In this document: piece by piece, positions 31,560 through 41,553 of the stretch
Numbering within the stretch: the stretch's first letter is position 1
How the letters are laid out: every line of letters starts with the position of its first letter
Source of the DNA: Pseudogymnoascus destructans
Lineage: Eukaryota; Ascomycota; Leotiomycetes; Thelebolales; Thelebolaceae
Reading direction: 5' to 3'
DNA: 64,000 bases
NCBI RefSeq assembly: GCF_001641265.1
Contig: NW_020167523.1
Span: 1 to 64,000, forward strand
Made by a program: the position numbers and the translations under genes
Notes under the pieces: generated by a model
What the model was told of the DNA's origin: nothing
Seen by the model: the letters and a program-made list of their open reading frames with translations, nothing else
Database searches by the model: none

Positions 31560-33717
31560 ATGAGTGAGGAAAAACAAGTTATCGCGTCCATCGTGGCGAC
31601 AGACGATGCCGTTAGTGGTGGTGAGAAGCCAGTCGACGCCGACGAGCTGAGACTGGCACAGATGGGTAATTATTTATGTTGTCAATCAAATAATGGAGCA
31701 CAAGTAGCTGACTCCCATCCGCAAAGGTCACAAACAAGAATTGGATCGTCACTTTGGAATTTTTAGTCTCATCGGCCTCGCGTCGACGACGACCATCTCA
31801 TGGACAGGTGTGTAAATACGCTCAGGTGACTCGGTGCCACGCGACCAGGCTAACCCTGCATCTAGGTCTCGGACTCGGGCTGGTCACTGAGATTTCCGCT
31901 GGAGGCCCAGGAGCCGGTGAGTTGTAAACGCAGGTCTATTTATTGGGGCCCAGGCTTACTCGAGATAGTTATCTATGGCTTTATCCTCGTCTGGATTCTG
32001 CAATCCTTCTTGGGCGCGTCGCTCGCCGAGTTCGTCTCCTCCTACCCAACTGAGGGTGCCATGTACCATTGGATTGCCGCCATCGCCCCACGGAGGATGA
32101 CCGGCTACCTCAGCTTCGTCACGGGCTGGTGCACTGTCTTCGGATGTGAGTTTGAGCATTGATTTTCAGGGGTGGATGGCGAGCTGACGCGAATCAGGGA
32201 TCTTCACGGCCGCGTCGACGAATCTGATTTACTCGCAGAATTTCATGGCATTGATTGCATTGTACCATAGAGATCTCGTGATCAAGGCCTGGATGACCTT
32301 TGTTGTGTACCAGGTCTTGAACTTGGCGACGGCATCGATCGTTATGTTTGGCAACAAGGCCATCCCCGGCCTCAACCGATTTTCTCGTGAGTCCTTTGCT
32401 GTTTAAACTGGCTCTGGTTAGGTGTTAATGTGGTGTCTAGTTTTCTACCTCCAGCTCGCTTGGTTCGTGATCATGGTCACGGTGGCTGCTACAGCGCCGT
32501 CTCATCGGGATACCGAGTTTGTCTTCAGGACGTGGATAAACAATACGGGATGGGAGTCGAATGTGATTTGCTTCATTACGGGGTTGGTGAATCCACTGTA
32601 CAGTCTTGGCGGGTTGGACGGGATTTCTCATATCACCGAGGAGATGCCAAATGTACGAGCCACCCTCTTCAATTGCGTGTTTTCTGGGCTCAGAGCTGAC
32701 TTTTGTGTAGCCTTCGCGAAACGCACCTCTTGCTATTGGTACGTACATTCCCATTGTATAATATGAGATGTTTGCTAACAATAGACAATTACAGCCATCA
32801 CCCTCGCCATCGCCTTTGTGACTGGCTTGACATATCTCATCACTCTCATGTTCTCCGTCCAGGATTACTCGGCGCTAGCTACCACTTCCACCGGCCTCCC
32901 GCTTGCGGAACTCTTCCTGCAGGCAACCCAGTCAGTCGGTGGTGCTTTCGCACTGACGTTCATGCTGTGGATCGCCATTGGGCCCTGCATGGTCGGCTCT
33001 CAACTAAGTATGCCTCCGGCGTCCTAACTTCCACGTCCCAAGCTGATAAATTTCTCTCATAGGCACTGGGCGAATCTTCTGGGCCTTCTCACGCGACGGC
33101 GCCCTTCCCTTCTCTTCCACGTAAGACTCACAACTCCCATCTTACTCCGCAATCCACTACAAATCTTCCCAGCTGTTCTAAAGTCCACCCCACCCTCCGC
33201 ATTCCCTTAAATGCCCAGCTTGCCGTCACGGCTATAATCGCGATCCTCGGGTGTTTGTATCTCGGCTCATCGACGGCTTTCAATGCCCTCCTCGGATCGG
33301 CCGTCACGATCAACAACCTTGCGTACCTAGTACCAATCCTCACCAACGTGCTGATGCGGCGAACTACCATACACCGTGGCACCTTCCATATGAGCTATGC
33401 CGTCGGGATGACGGTCAATATCATAACCGTCGCGTGGCTCATATTTGCGATTGTATTCTTCTCGTTTCCCTACGTGAAGCCTGTTTCTGGTATGCGAACC
33501 TCCCCCCAATGTTTCCCCTGGTTCAAGTGATAGATTACAATACTGATACGAAGTAGCGCAAAATATGAACTACACATGTGCCTGTGTTGGAGGGTTCCTT
33601 GTGCTGGAGACGGCGTGGTGGTTCGTGGCTGGGAAGGAGTATACGGCGAAGATTTTGAAGGCGAGGGAGGAGAACCATGTAGCGGAGGTTACGGGGAGGG
33701 ATGAGAAGAGGGAGTGA
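31560..33717 (+). CDS. Amino-acid/amine permease, APC superfamily
   Basis: Plasma-membrane transporter with about 12 predicted helices. Eleven exons joined at GT-AG sites keep one frame of 530 residues; exon ends are 31665, 31807, 31916, 32145, 32386, 32652, 32738, 33007, 33120 and 33489. The ATG at 31560 gives MSEEKQVIASIV; a TTG at 31527 is upstream but not a likely start. Typical motifs: HFGIFSLIGLASTTTISW (first helix), EISAGGPGAV, EFVSSYPTEGAMYHW, SLGGLDGISHITEEMPN and GRIFWAFSRDGALPFS. These place it with the fungal GABA/choline/amino-acid permeases (Uga4/Hnm1-like). The substrate cannot be told from sequence. Confidence 0.93.
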
Positions 33718-34180
33718 GACCGGGTTCTTTAGGGAGCGTACTATGACTGGAATGCTTAATCTACTTTGTTTTGTGCGCAAATCATTGAGAGTCTCGTATC
33801 CGCCACGTCTGCTCTCCAAGTCGCTCTCGTATTGTTTACCCCCTACCCTTGTTATCGTATAAGTGGCACACCAACTTAGTAACCCTCGCATACGATCATT
33901 GACTCAAGAAAATTGGGCATCCCTGTCGGAAGCGGTCGCTGAACGAGACAACTTTGTGACTTCTGTTTATGGAAACTTGAAACTCAGATGCCTAATGTTA
34001 TAGGATGGCAGCAAAATCTACTAATAATGAAGCATTGCTTTTTCTCTATGTCAATTTACTGTCAGCATAGGACGGGCGAATTATAGCCCGATGACAGTCC
34101 TTCAGAATTCGCTTACTTCCGCATCGTGACGCCCAGAATCGAGCAAGGTAGAACCGCGTCATGCTAATTGCCCAACGACA
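33718..34180. other. Spacer without a gene
   Basis: Non-coding by inspection. It contains the 3' end of the permease transcript and the upstream region of the F-box/ankyrin pseudogene. Confidence 0.5.
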
Positions 34181-35242
34181 ATGACGCTCCTCGACCTTCC
34201 TGAAGAAATCCTCTACATCATCTCTGCATACGTCTCAGCTAGAGACAGAGTTACTTTACTGTCCGCTAGTCGAAAGTGTAGACAAGTCTATGAACCAATT
34301 CATTATCGGCAGGACGCCTGTGGCAAGAAACCAGTTGCACTAATTTGGGCCTCGGAAAATGGCAATGTTCAGACCATAAAGAAAGCTATCACAGTAGTGA
34401 TGGCGTTCACGTTCCCCGAGGAGTCGACGGTCGAGGGCCACCGTCGGTAGCGGCGAAAGCAGGCCGGGAGTCGGACTGGAGCTGGTCCTCGCATCAGAGA
34501 GAGCAGATCCGAACGAGAAGGACGATCACGGCCAAACCACCTTGTCACTATCCTCCGTTATGGGAAACACAAGCGTTGTGAAGTTACTACTTTCGGTCAG
34601 CGGAATCAACCCTGACCCCATCGATAATTATGGCCGATCGGCGCTCTCTCTTGCCGCTGAGGCTGGCCACGTGGGTGTTGTGGAGCTCTTGCTTAACATT
34701 GAGGGGGTCAATGCAGACTCTAGGGACGTCGACGGACAGTCTCCGCTTTGGTTCGCCATCGGCAAGTCTCATAGGGAGGTCGTAAACCTCCTTATAGGAA
34801 CCGGGAGGGTCGACATCGGTATGACGGATAACGATGGCAATTCACCTCTCGCATGGGCGGCCTGGAAAGGCAATTTGGACATGGTGAAGCTCCTTCTAGC
34901 TACTAGGGGGTCAATCCTAGTTCTAGGAACAATAAGGGCCAGACTGCCCTTACTACCGCATCTATAAACGGGAATGAGGCCATTGTCAAGCTCCTTCTAG
35001 CCACAGAGGGCGTAGACCCCAACTAAAAAGATAACTACGGCTCAACTCTGCTTCTTTTTGCAGCTAGGGGAGGCCATGAGGCTGTGGTGAAGGTACTGCT
35101 CCAGAGAGGGCGCGTCGATAGCAACCATATAAATGATGAGGGTAATACTGCGATGGCGGAAGCCTTATGGAATCATCATCTAGGCGTCGTTGAGTTCCTA
35201 AATGGCTGGGATAATGTGCGTAGGCTTCAAATCTCTAAATAG
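34181..35242 (+). pseudogene. F-box/ankyrin-repeat gene, broken
   Basis: MTLLDLPEEILYIISAYVSA is an F-box-like start. Then come ankyrin repeats: VALIWASENGNVQTIKKAI, (frameshift near 34430-34540) NTSVVKLLLSVSGINPDP, GRSALSLAAEAGHVGVVELL, NSPLAWAAWKGNLDMVKLLL, (frameshift near 34910) ASINGNEAIVKLLLATEG, a TAA in place of a codon near 35024, and GSTLLLFAARGGHEAVVKVL, ending at 35242. At least seven repeats can be recognised. Ankyrin/F-box proteins of this kind are usually ubiquitin-ligase adaptors, but this copy is not translatable in one piece. Confidence 0.8.
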
Positions 35243-35727
35243 ATGGTTTTTAGAGCCTAGGGTTTGGTTAACATGCCTGGGGACTGAAGCAAGTGAAGAC
35301 GAGATGGGCTGAAGCATTCTCAAACTCGACGCCCCCCGTGTAATCAATTAATTTGTTTATTATCCATGATTGTCGTAGTTACTATAAAAACGGTCTTCAA
35401 GAATAGTTCATAGCTTCTCTTCGTTTACGAAACCACTATGTTCATAGTTTAATCTCAGTCGCGAAATATGTTACCCTGGTTAAGATGGTTTGAAACTTGG
35501 AACTCTTCTGTTATTTTTGAATTATCTCCCGCTTTATATGTTGCCAGCAAGCAAAGCTGCAAACCCAAGTTATGCTTCTAGATCTATAGATAATGAATAC
35601 ATAAGCCTGTTACGTTACAGTAACTACTTTGATGGTGCTTATCCCTCCAACTCCTCACATTGGTGCTCGTCCTCAGTTCGAGCAATACGATAGTGTATTC
35701 AAGTCAATTGACGCTGGCAATTGCGGA
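35243..35727. other. Spacer without a gene
   Basis: AT-rich; an ORF at 35490-35693 opens with TTG and shows no family features. Confidence 0.4.
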
Positions 35728-36643
35728 TCAAAACATTATCACAATCTCTAGTTCTCGAAGGCGCGGCCATGCTGAGACTTGAGCAGTTGTAACATCCCCA
35801 ATGGATCGACTGATTGCCACGAAGTCAGGTCGAGGTGCTATAATGATATCATTGCTATCCACACACCCGACCTGAGCAACACCTTTAGGACAAGAGTCGG
35901 AATCCATTTGATATAGGCATATCCTGACGCAATATACTCCTTCTCCATGAACCGACAGCCCAGGGAAACGAAAGGCTCCGTCAATGGGAGACTGAATAAG
36001 TTCTCCTCCGAGCTGATCTGTAACATCTGTGCCATTGCTGAGCAGCGTCGCGATAGCCCAGGCGTTTGGCATGTCCTCGGGCTGCAACAGCTGTACCACG
36101 ATGGGGGGAAACAGTTCTATTTTCTGCCGAGTGAGTTCTGGCGGCTGTATTAATATGGCGAGCATTTGAGGGGCTGGCATGCTCGTGCTCCATGGGCCCA
36201 TCGCCGTCGAAAAGTCCAATGACTTATCATCTTTCGAAGCATCTGGCTGCTGAGGCGCAGCACCATTGATACTGGCACCTTGTGCAGTTTGTGTCGGCGT
36301 TGATGCGTTATTTGCGACAGAACAGTCAGTGGCGCAGATGGTATTTGGATCATTGCTAGCGCTGCATTCAATTTGGTATCCCTGAGGCAAGAATGTACTA
36401 AATCTTCGTACGAGGCTCGGATGTCCAGCAAACAATTCTGATGTAGGGTTAATGAGGCTAGGAATGTCAATTCTGGTTAGGCATTATGTTAGTATGAAAA
36501 TGCGATCATAATGAAGTCGGCATGATTGACCAGAAGACTCACACTTTACTCTCATAATCTTTCAAGAGGTAGAGGAACATATTATAGATATCCGGCTGAT
36601 CGACGAATTGGGCTTTGACTTGGTAAAGATAGCTAACAGCCTC
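35728..36643 (-). CDS. PAH repeat joined to velvet-like region, 5' incomplete
   Basis: Two exons are seen: 36643-36543 (AVSYLYQVKAQFVDQPDIYN...) and 36472-35728, joined across a 70-nt intron with a CTAACCAG acceptor. The join gives a SIN3-type paired amphipathic helix (PAH1), including ELFAGHPSLVRRFSTFLP and GYQIEC. After a Ser/Gln/Ala-rich linker comes a segment like the velvet fold of fungal regulators: ILIQPPELTRQ, LFPPIVVQLL, AIATLLSNGTDV and FRFPGLSVHGEGVYCVRICL. It ends at 35728. The first exon begins right at a CAG acceptor, so at least one upstream exon is missing; the palindromic repeat at 36779-36900 lies where it should be. PAH is secure, velvet moderately so. The combination is unusual. 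Confidence 0.6.
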
Positions 36644-36778
36644 CTGGGAAACTTGTCAGTGATGCGTTGATTTTCCTGTCTATTGGAAGATTCGTGCTGA
36701 GGAAGGAACGAGAATGATTGTTCGGCTTCAGTTCCAAGTCACTCCGTTCCAACGGTCGACAAACGTTCTCGGCCTCAG

Positions 36779-36900
36779 CTAGTGTGCGCCACGGGGGACC
36801 GTCGATTCGGAACCGTCGGTTCGGAACATTTCCAGACCGGACCGCGGTCTGGTCTGGAAATATTGGAAAAACCGACCAGACCGGTGCGGTCCCCCAACAG
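36779..36900. repeat. GC-rich palindromic repeat, copy 2
   Basis: Starts GCTAGTGTGCGCCACGGGGG as at 15459, and holds CCAGACCGGACCGCGGTCTG-type palindromes and a closing CGGTCCCCC that inverts the opening GGGGGACCG. It looks like a small foldback element. It lies just upstream of the PAH/velvet gene and may have removed its first exon. Confidence 0.5.
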
Positions 36901-36973
36901 TTCCTTGGCAAACCAACACGTGCAATCTGTCACGTGCGTATATTCAAATCTACGATAACTTCACAGACAGATA

Positions 36974-38826
36974 ACGTACATGTATAGCGAAAGCGCCAAA
37001 CAAGCGAAAGCGCCAAAATGATGCGGTGACCAAACCCCCCAACTAAATGTTAAATTCCTCAACAACAAAACATGCCCCATAAAAACGATGAAAGCCAATT
37101 AGTGCTAGCTATCCAGGCTATGCAAAGCGACCCAAAGTTACGCCTTCGAGTTGCTGCTAGGATCTATTCTGTGGACCACCGCAAGCTAGGTCGTCGTCTA
37201 GAAGGTGTACCTTCACGACGCGATATCCAAGCCAACTCACGGAAATTAACTAACCTAGAGGAGTCCGTCCTTGTTCAGTATATACTCGACCTAGCTGCCA
37301 AAGGGTTTCCTCCTCGGCTGTCTGTTGTTGAAGATATGGCAAGTCGACTACTTGCAACACGCGACGCGTCACGCGTTGGGTCACGTTGGGCTTCAAACTT
37401 TGTTAAGCGGCGTGTAGAGCTCCAGACACGCTTTCAGCGCAAATACGACTACCAGAGGGCTAAGTGCGAAGATCCAGAAGTTATTAATGGCTGGTTTGAG
37501 CTTGTGCGTAACACAATTGCGAAATATGGTATCGATGAAGCAGATATCTACAACTTTGATGAGACTGGGTTTATGATGGGCGTTATCTCAACTGCTATGG
37601 TTGTAACAAGCTCAGACGGGCGGGCAAAAGCAAAGAAGGTACAGCCTGGTAATCGGGAATGGGTTACAGTAATCCAAGGCGTTAGTTCTCAAGGTTGGGC
37701 AGTACCACCATTTATCATTGTTGCAGGCAAAAACCACCTTACATCTTGGTATGAGAATAGTGGATTTTCAAGCGATTGGGTGATTTCTGTTACTGAAAAT
37801 GGCTGGACTACAAACGAGAGAGGCATGGATTGGATTCAGCACTTTGAGAAGCATACAAAGGCCCGGAGTGTTGGTGGTTATCGCTTGTTAGTCCTTGATG
37901 GTCATGAGAGCCACCACTCAGATGAGTTTGAGGAGTACTGCAAGGAACACAACATTATTACGCTTTGTATGCCTGCTCACTCTTCTCATCTACTCCAGCC
38001 ACTTGATGTTGGCTGTTTCGGCCCGTTAAAGCAGGCCTATGGTCGGCAAATTGAAGATATGATGCAGGCTCATATTTCTCATATTACAAAGGATGACTTC
38101 TTTCCTGCCTTCCACGCTGCATTTAACACTACAATGACGGAAAGTAACATTTGAGGCGGGTTCCGAGGGGCAGGGCTTCTTCCATTTGACCCTGAGAGAG
38201 TGATATCTACACTTGATCTTAAGTTAAGGACACCAACGCCTCCAACTTAGGTACTGCTCAACCTTGGGTTTCTCAGACACCAAACAACCCAATTGAAGCT
38301 ATGTCACAGTCTACATTTATTAAAACTCGGATTTCACGCCATCAAAATAGCTCTCCAACCTCAATCTATGCAGCTGTTGACCAGTTTACAAAGGGTGCAT
38401 CGCAAATAATGCATCAATTAGCACTGCTAAAGGGAGAGAACCAAAACCTACGACAGGCAAATGAAGTACTAAGCAAGCGCCGGAGAGCTAGGAAAACACG
38501 ACTACAGCAAGGAGGATCACTTAGTCAACAAGGGGCGCAAGAGCTACAGGATGAGAGGGATGTTGTGCAGCAGGTAGAGCAGGAAATAAGGGCAAGCCGT
38601 GGTCGGAAGCCAAGGGAAGAAACCCGTGCCCGTCGCTGTGGCAAGTGTGGTGAGACTGGGCACAATGCGCGCACGTGTCAGATTGTAATAGACACCTCTG
38701 AGGAAGAGGACTCCGAGTAGTTTCAATTGATTTCTAATGTTGTGGTAGATTTATCGCAATGTTTGTCGTGAGGGTAGATAATGTTGGCGCTTTCGCTTGT
38801 TTGGCGCTTTCGCTATACATGTACGT
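36974..38826 (+). mobile_element. pogo-type DNA transposon, complete ends (pogo-1)
   Basis: Perfect terminal inverted repeats of about 43 bp start ACGTACATGTATAGCG and contain two tandem copies of AGCGAAAGCGCCAA. TA dinucleotides at 36972-36973 and 38827-38828 are the expected target duplication. Length 1853 bp. It inserted about 70 bp beyond the stop codon of the H3-like gene. Confidence 0.93.
37072..38720 (+). pseudogene. pogo transposase, one stop and one frameshift
   Basis: MPHKNDESQLVLAIQAMQSD opens a CENP-B-type helix-turn-helix region (residues about 1-130). The DDE nuclease core follows with IYNFDETGF, LLVLDGHESHH and SSHLLQPLDVGCFGPLK, giving the D, D, D set. A TGA at 38152 interrupts the region where the relative at 51764-52012 reads through, and a one-base shift near 38245 moves the end into the frame of 38301-38720. 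That part holds a coiled region and a zinc knuckle, CGKCGETGHNARTC. The ends are intact, so it could still be moved by a related transposase. Confidence 0.92.
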
Positions 38827-38895
38827 TATATTTAGTGTAGTAAACGAATATATTTGGTATCTACTTCCCCCAGTATTGGTTCCTCCGTTCCTTAC

Positions 38896-39408
38896 TCAAA
38901 GTAGCTGACCTGGGAACCGGAACCCCATCATATGGAGCCTCATTGATTGCACCAGTTTCATGTCCTTCTGCTGAATGGTAACACGCTTTGTGTGGATCGC
39001 AGCAAGTTGCGTCACTGTAATGATTACTATAATGATTACTATAAAATGGATGTTCACTTACTCTCAAACTCCTTGACCAAAGTGGTCTCAGCTGCTTCTT
39101 GTAGTGCAGAAACTGCAGTCGCTTGGATTCGATAGGGCGATTTCAGGTCAACCATGATCTCTTTGATGAGGCGGACGAATGGCGCACGGGGAATGAGTAG
39201 CTCTGTTGTTTTCTGGTACCGCTTGATTTGACGAAGTGCAACAACTATTTGATGTCAGTAAGAGCTTTATAGTAATAAGTATAGTAATTAACCTACTGCC
39301 TGGCTTGGAACGACGCTTCTTCGCCTTCATCACAGTCTTCCCACCCACTGGTGCCTTCCTTGGGGCTTTGCTGGCCGTATTCTGGCGAACTTGTTTCTGG
39401 CGAGCCAT
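38896..39408 (-). CDS. Divergent histone H3-like protein, intact (module 2)
   Basis: Three exons (39408-39297, 39244-39062, 39014-38896), joined across 52- and 47-nt introns, give one frame of 137 residues, the length of H3. The tail reads MARQKQ (Lys4 kept) and SKAPRK (Lys14 and Lys18 kept), with Gln and Asn where H3 has Lys9 and Ser10. The fold follows along its whole length: VALRQIKRYQKTTELL, APFVRLIKEIM, the loop KSPYRIQ, ALQEAAETTLVKEFE and IHTKRVTIQQKDMKLV. It ends with an extra MRLHMMGFRFPGQLL instead of the usual RRIRGERA. Loop 1 has the H3 length, so it is not CENP-A-like. Normal fungal H3 is almost invariant, so this is a strongly diverged nuclear protein of unknown role. A partner gene diverges from it upstream. 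Both introns carry the tandem TATAGTAAT motif. Confidence 0.88.
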
Positions 39409-39434
39409 GCTGGATATCTTGAGTTCTTTCTGGC

Positions 39435-39846
39435 TCAGTACTTGGCCTGGTGCAAGAGTTGGGATTGGGCCTCGGAAAGCCTTAGGCTGGGTTGGAGAGG
39501 TGATTGAAGTTGTGGTTGACGCTGGCTAGAGCGCGTTGGTGTAGTTGGAAGGCGAGGGCGACCCATGAACTTAGGACCACTAGTACCGTCTTGTGCCGTT
39601 TCAGAATCTGAACTTGAAGTCACAGGGTCCGCGTCGTCATAGGGCTCGTCATCCATATTGCCCTGACGAGGTGTTACTATAAGTATTACTATAATATAAG
39701 AGGAGTGATTCACTTACCAGTCCACCCGTGAGTGGCTTGTCACATAATAACTGAAAGGTTGAGGGAGGAAAACCCAAATTTGGGTGGGTGTTGTGTTCTG
39801 GGTGAACTGCTGGCTCGCTTGGTGAAATATCTTGAGCTTCACCCAT
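39435..39846 (-). CDS. Hypothetical acidic/proline-rich protein, or upstream exons of H3-like gene
   Basis: Exons 39846-39718 and 39662-39435, across a 55-nt intron with the tandem TATAGTAAT motif, encode 118 residues. It starts MGEAQDISPSEPAVHPEH and has an acidic patch (MDDEPYDDADPV) and a Ser/Pro/Gln-rich end. It stops 26 bp before the ATG of the H3-like gene on the same strand. The H3 frame is also open for about 40 codons upstream of its ATG, so a spliced form joining the two is possible. No family recognised. Confidence 0.5.
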
Positions 39847-39894
39847 TATATGGTAATAGGCCTATTAAGTGAATTCTACCATAACAATACACAA

Positions 39895-40223
39895 CAACAA
39901 TAGGAATCCTAAGCTTCTGCCACCACCCCAAACTTCCTACTTCTGCCACCACCCCGAGCTTCCTACTTCTGCTACCACCCCGAGCTTCCTTCTTCTGGAT
40001 TTCCGAGCTTCCTACTTCTGGATTTCTGAGCTTCTGCCACCATTCCGAGCTTCCTACTTCTGCTACCACCCCGAGCTTCCTTCTTCTGGATTTCCGAGCT
40101 TCTACCACCACAGTCGCCTTCTTCTGTCCACCCACCCACCCTCCACCACCAAGGTAAGTCTTTACTCCCTCCTACCATCAATTACTTTATAGTAACCATT
40201 ATAGTAATCACCCATCACCCACC
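39895..40223. promoter_or_regulatory. Divergent promoter with CCGAGCTTC minisatellite
   Basis: Between the hypothetical gene (minus) and the H3-partner gene (plus). Units of CCGAGCTTCCTACTTCTG and variants recur at least eight times between 39950 and 40105, in a pyrimidine-rich plus strand. GTAAGTCTTTACTCC at 40154, followed by the tandem TTATAGTAA motif near 40190, suggests a leader intron that ends just before the ATG at 40224. Confidence 0.6.
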
Positions 40224-41275
40224 ATGGTCAGAAAGCGCAAAGAATCAACCGAGAAGTCGACCAACGAGAACACCAAGAGTGTACAGAACCGCCGCAACAA
40301 CATGACAGAACAAGAACTCAAGGTCGACAATGCAAAGAGGGCTGATACAGCGGCTACTGCATACGCTATCAAGAAAATCCGGGAGACACAAGCTTTCAAA
40401 GACCTTAGCCCAGTTGAACAACAAGAGAAGGTTCAGTCTAAGAAGGACGAGGTGCGACTCTGACGGTAAGCTCCCTTCTCCTACGTTATAGTAATCATTA
40501 TAGTAACCAGGAAATAGCATTCAGGATGGCAACCATGCTTCTATTGTTCAACAACACCTTGGGATTGGAGAAGGTGGAGGAGCGTACGCAGTGTGGGATG
40601 ACAACAACCATGCCTGGGAAACTGAAGATGAGGATGATGAAGTTGCCCAGGAAGCTATGTGGAGAGCTGACGAGTTGGCCAATGGTATTGGGATTAAAGA
40701 GATTGAGAAGGTCCAACTGGAAGTGGAGACCCAGACTGAAGCCTCAACATAGACCCAGAGAGTGGAGCAGCTTGCCTTCACCATTTGGCGCCGCAAATGG
40801 TCGACGGCATACAAGTCAACTCTGAAGCTCATGAACAAAGTCAATACGGATCTCGACTTCCTCAAAAACCTTCCCCCAGCAATTGATGAGCAGACTGGGT
40901 AAGAGTCACTATAGTAATTACTATAGTAATCAGCTAACACATACGTACAGAATCTACTACGAGAAGATCCCTCCTCACCTATATTTCACGAAGCTTCAAT
41001 TAGCTGTCTGGAGGAACTTCGCGTCATGGAACTTTGAGGATGGGCAGGTTTCTCTTCCCGGACCTGCTGATTGGTACCCTGATGGGTACGACACTACTCA
41101 GCATGGATTTCAATTGGATGAAGATGCTACTGGTGCATTTAAGGCTTGGGAGATGCTGAGGGAGAAGGATGAGCCAGTGGATTTCAAATGGGTCTTGCCA
41201 TCTGACGAGAAGTTGGCTATGTTACCTCCTACTAAGGAATCAGACGAGCTTCTTGCCAAATTCTACAATATGTAG
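40224..41275 (+). CDS. Unknown H3-partner protein, module 2 (one in-frame stop)
   Basis: Three exons (40224-40451, 40525-40898, 40951-41275) give 308 codons with one in-frame TAG at 40750. It starts MVRKRKESTEKS, a basic stretch that could be a nuclear signal. Then come MTEQELKVDNAKRAD, an acidic block (WETEDEDDEVAQEAM), FTIWRRKWSTAYKS, KIPPHLYFTKLQLAVW and a tryptophan-rich end (FEDGQVSLPGPADWYPDG). All blocks align in order with the gene at 6423-7913, and the last intron is at the same codon and phase. The first intron may use a GTGCGA donor at 40452, because the GTAAGC donor 14 nt further leaves a TGA in frame. Family and function unknown. The stop may be a recent C-to-T change. Confidence 0.62.
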
Positions 41276-41553
41276 ATCTAGTCATACTTTTAGAATAGTC
41301 CAGGTAGCTCAATCCACTACTTCTAATGCTATGGTTCTATAGCTTACTATAAATATTACCATAATTGGCTCTTGTTCTCAAAGACCCATATTACTGAAAC
41401 TTGCTATTAAAATATACTCCATAAGTAATTTAAGATATTATAACGAAGTAAATTCAATAGGATAGATATATTTCCTAGGAAATATTCAGTTGTTTTATTT
41501 TCTTTGAAATAATATAATCGTGATATATTCAAATATTATGTCTTATAGCCAAT
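41276..41553. other. Spacer with intron-like motif
   Basis: AT-rich 3' region of the partner gene. TTACTATAAATATTACCATAATT at 41343-41366 is another copy of the 12-nt tandem motif. No gene seen. Confidence 0.4.

Noticed and set aside
38896..39408. Centromeric H3 (CENP-A) instead of an H3 variant
   Set aside because: Loop 1 (KSPYRIQ) has the canonical H3 length, and the N-terminal tail keeps the H3 pattern around Lys4 and Lys14-18; CENP-A proteins have a longer loop 1 and an unrelated tail.
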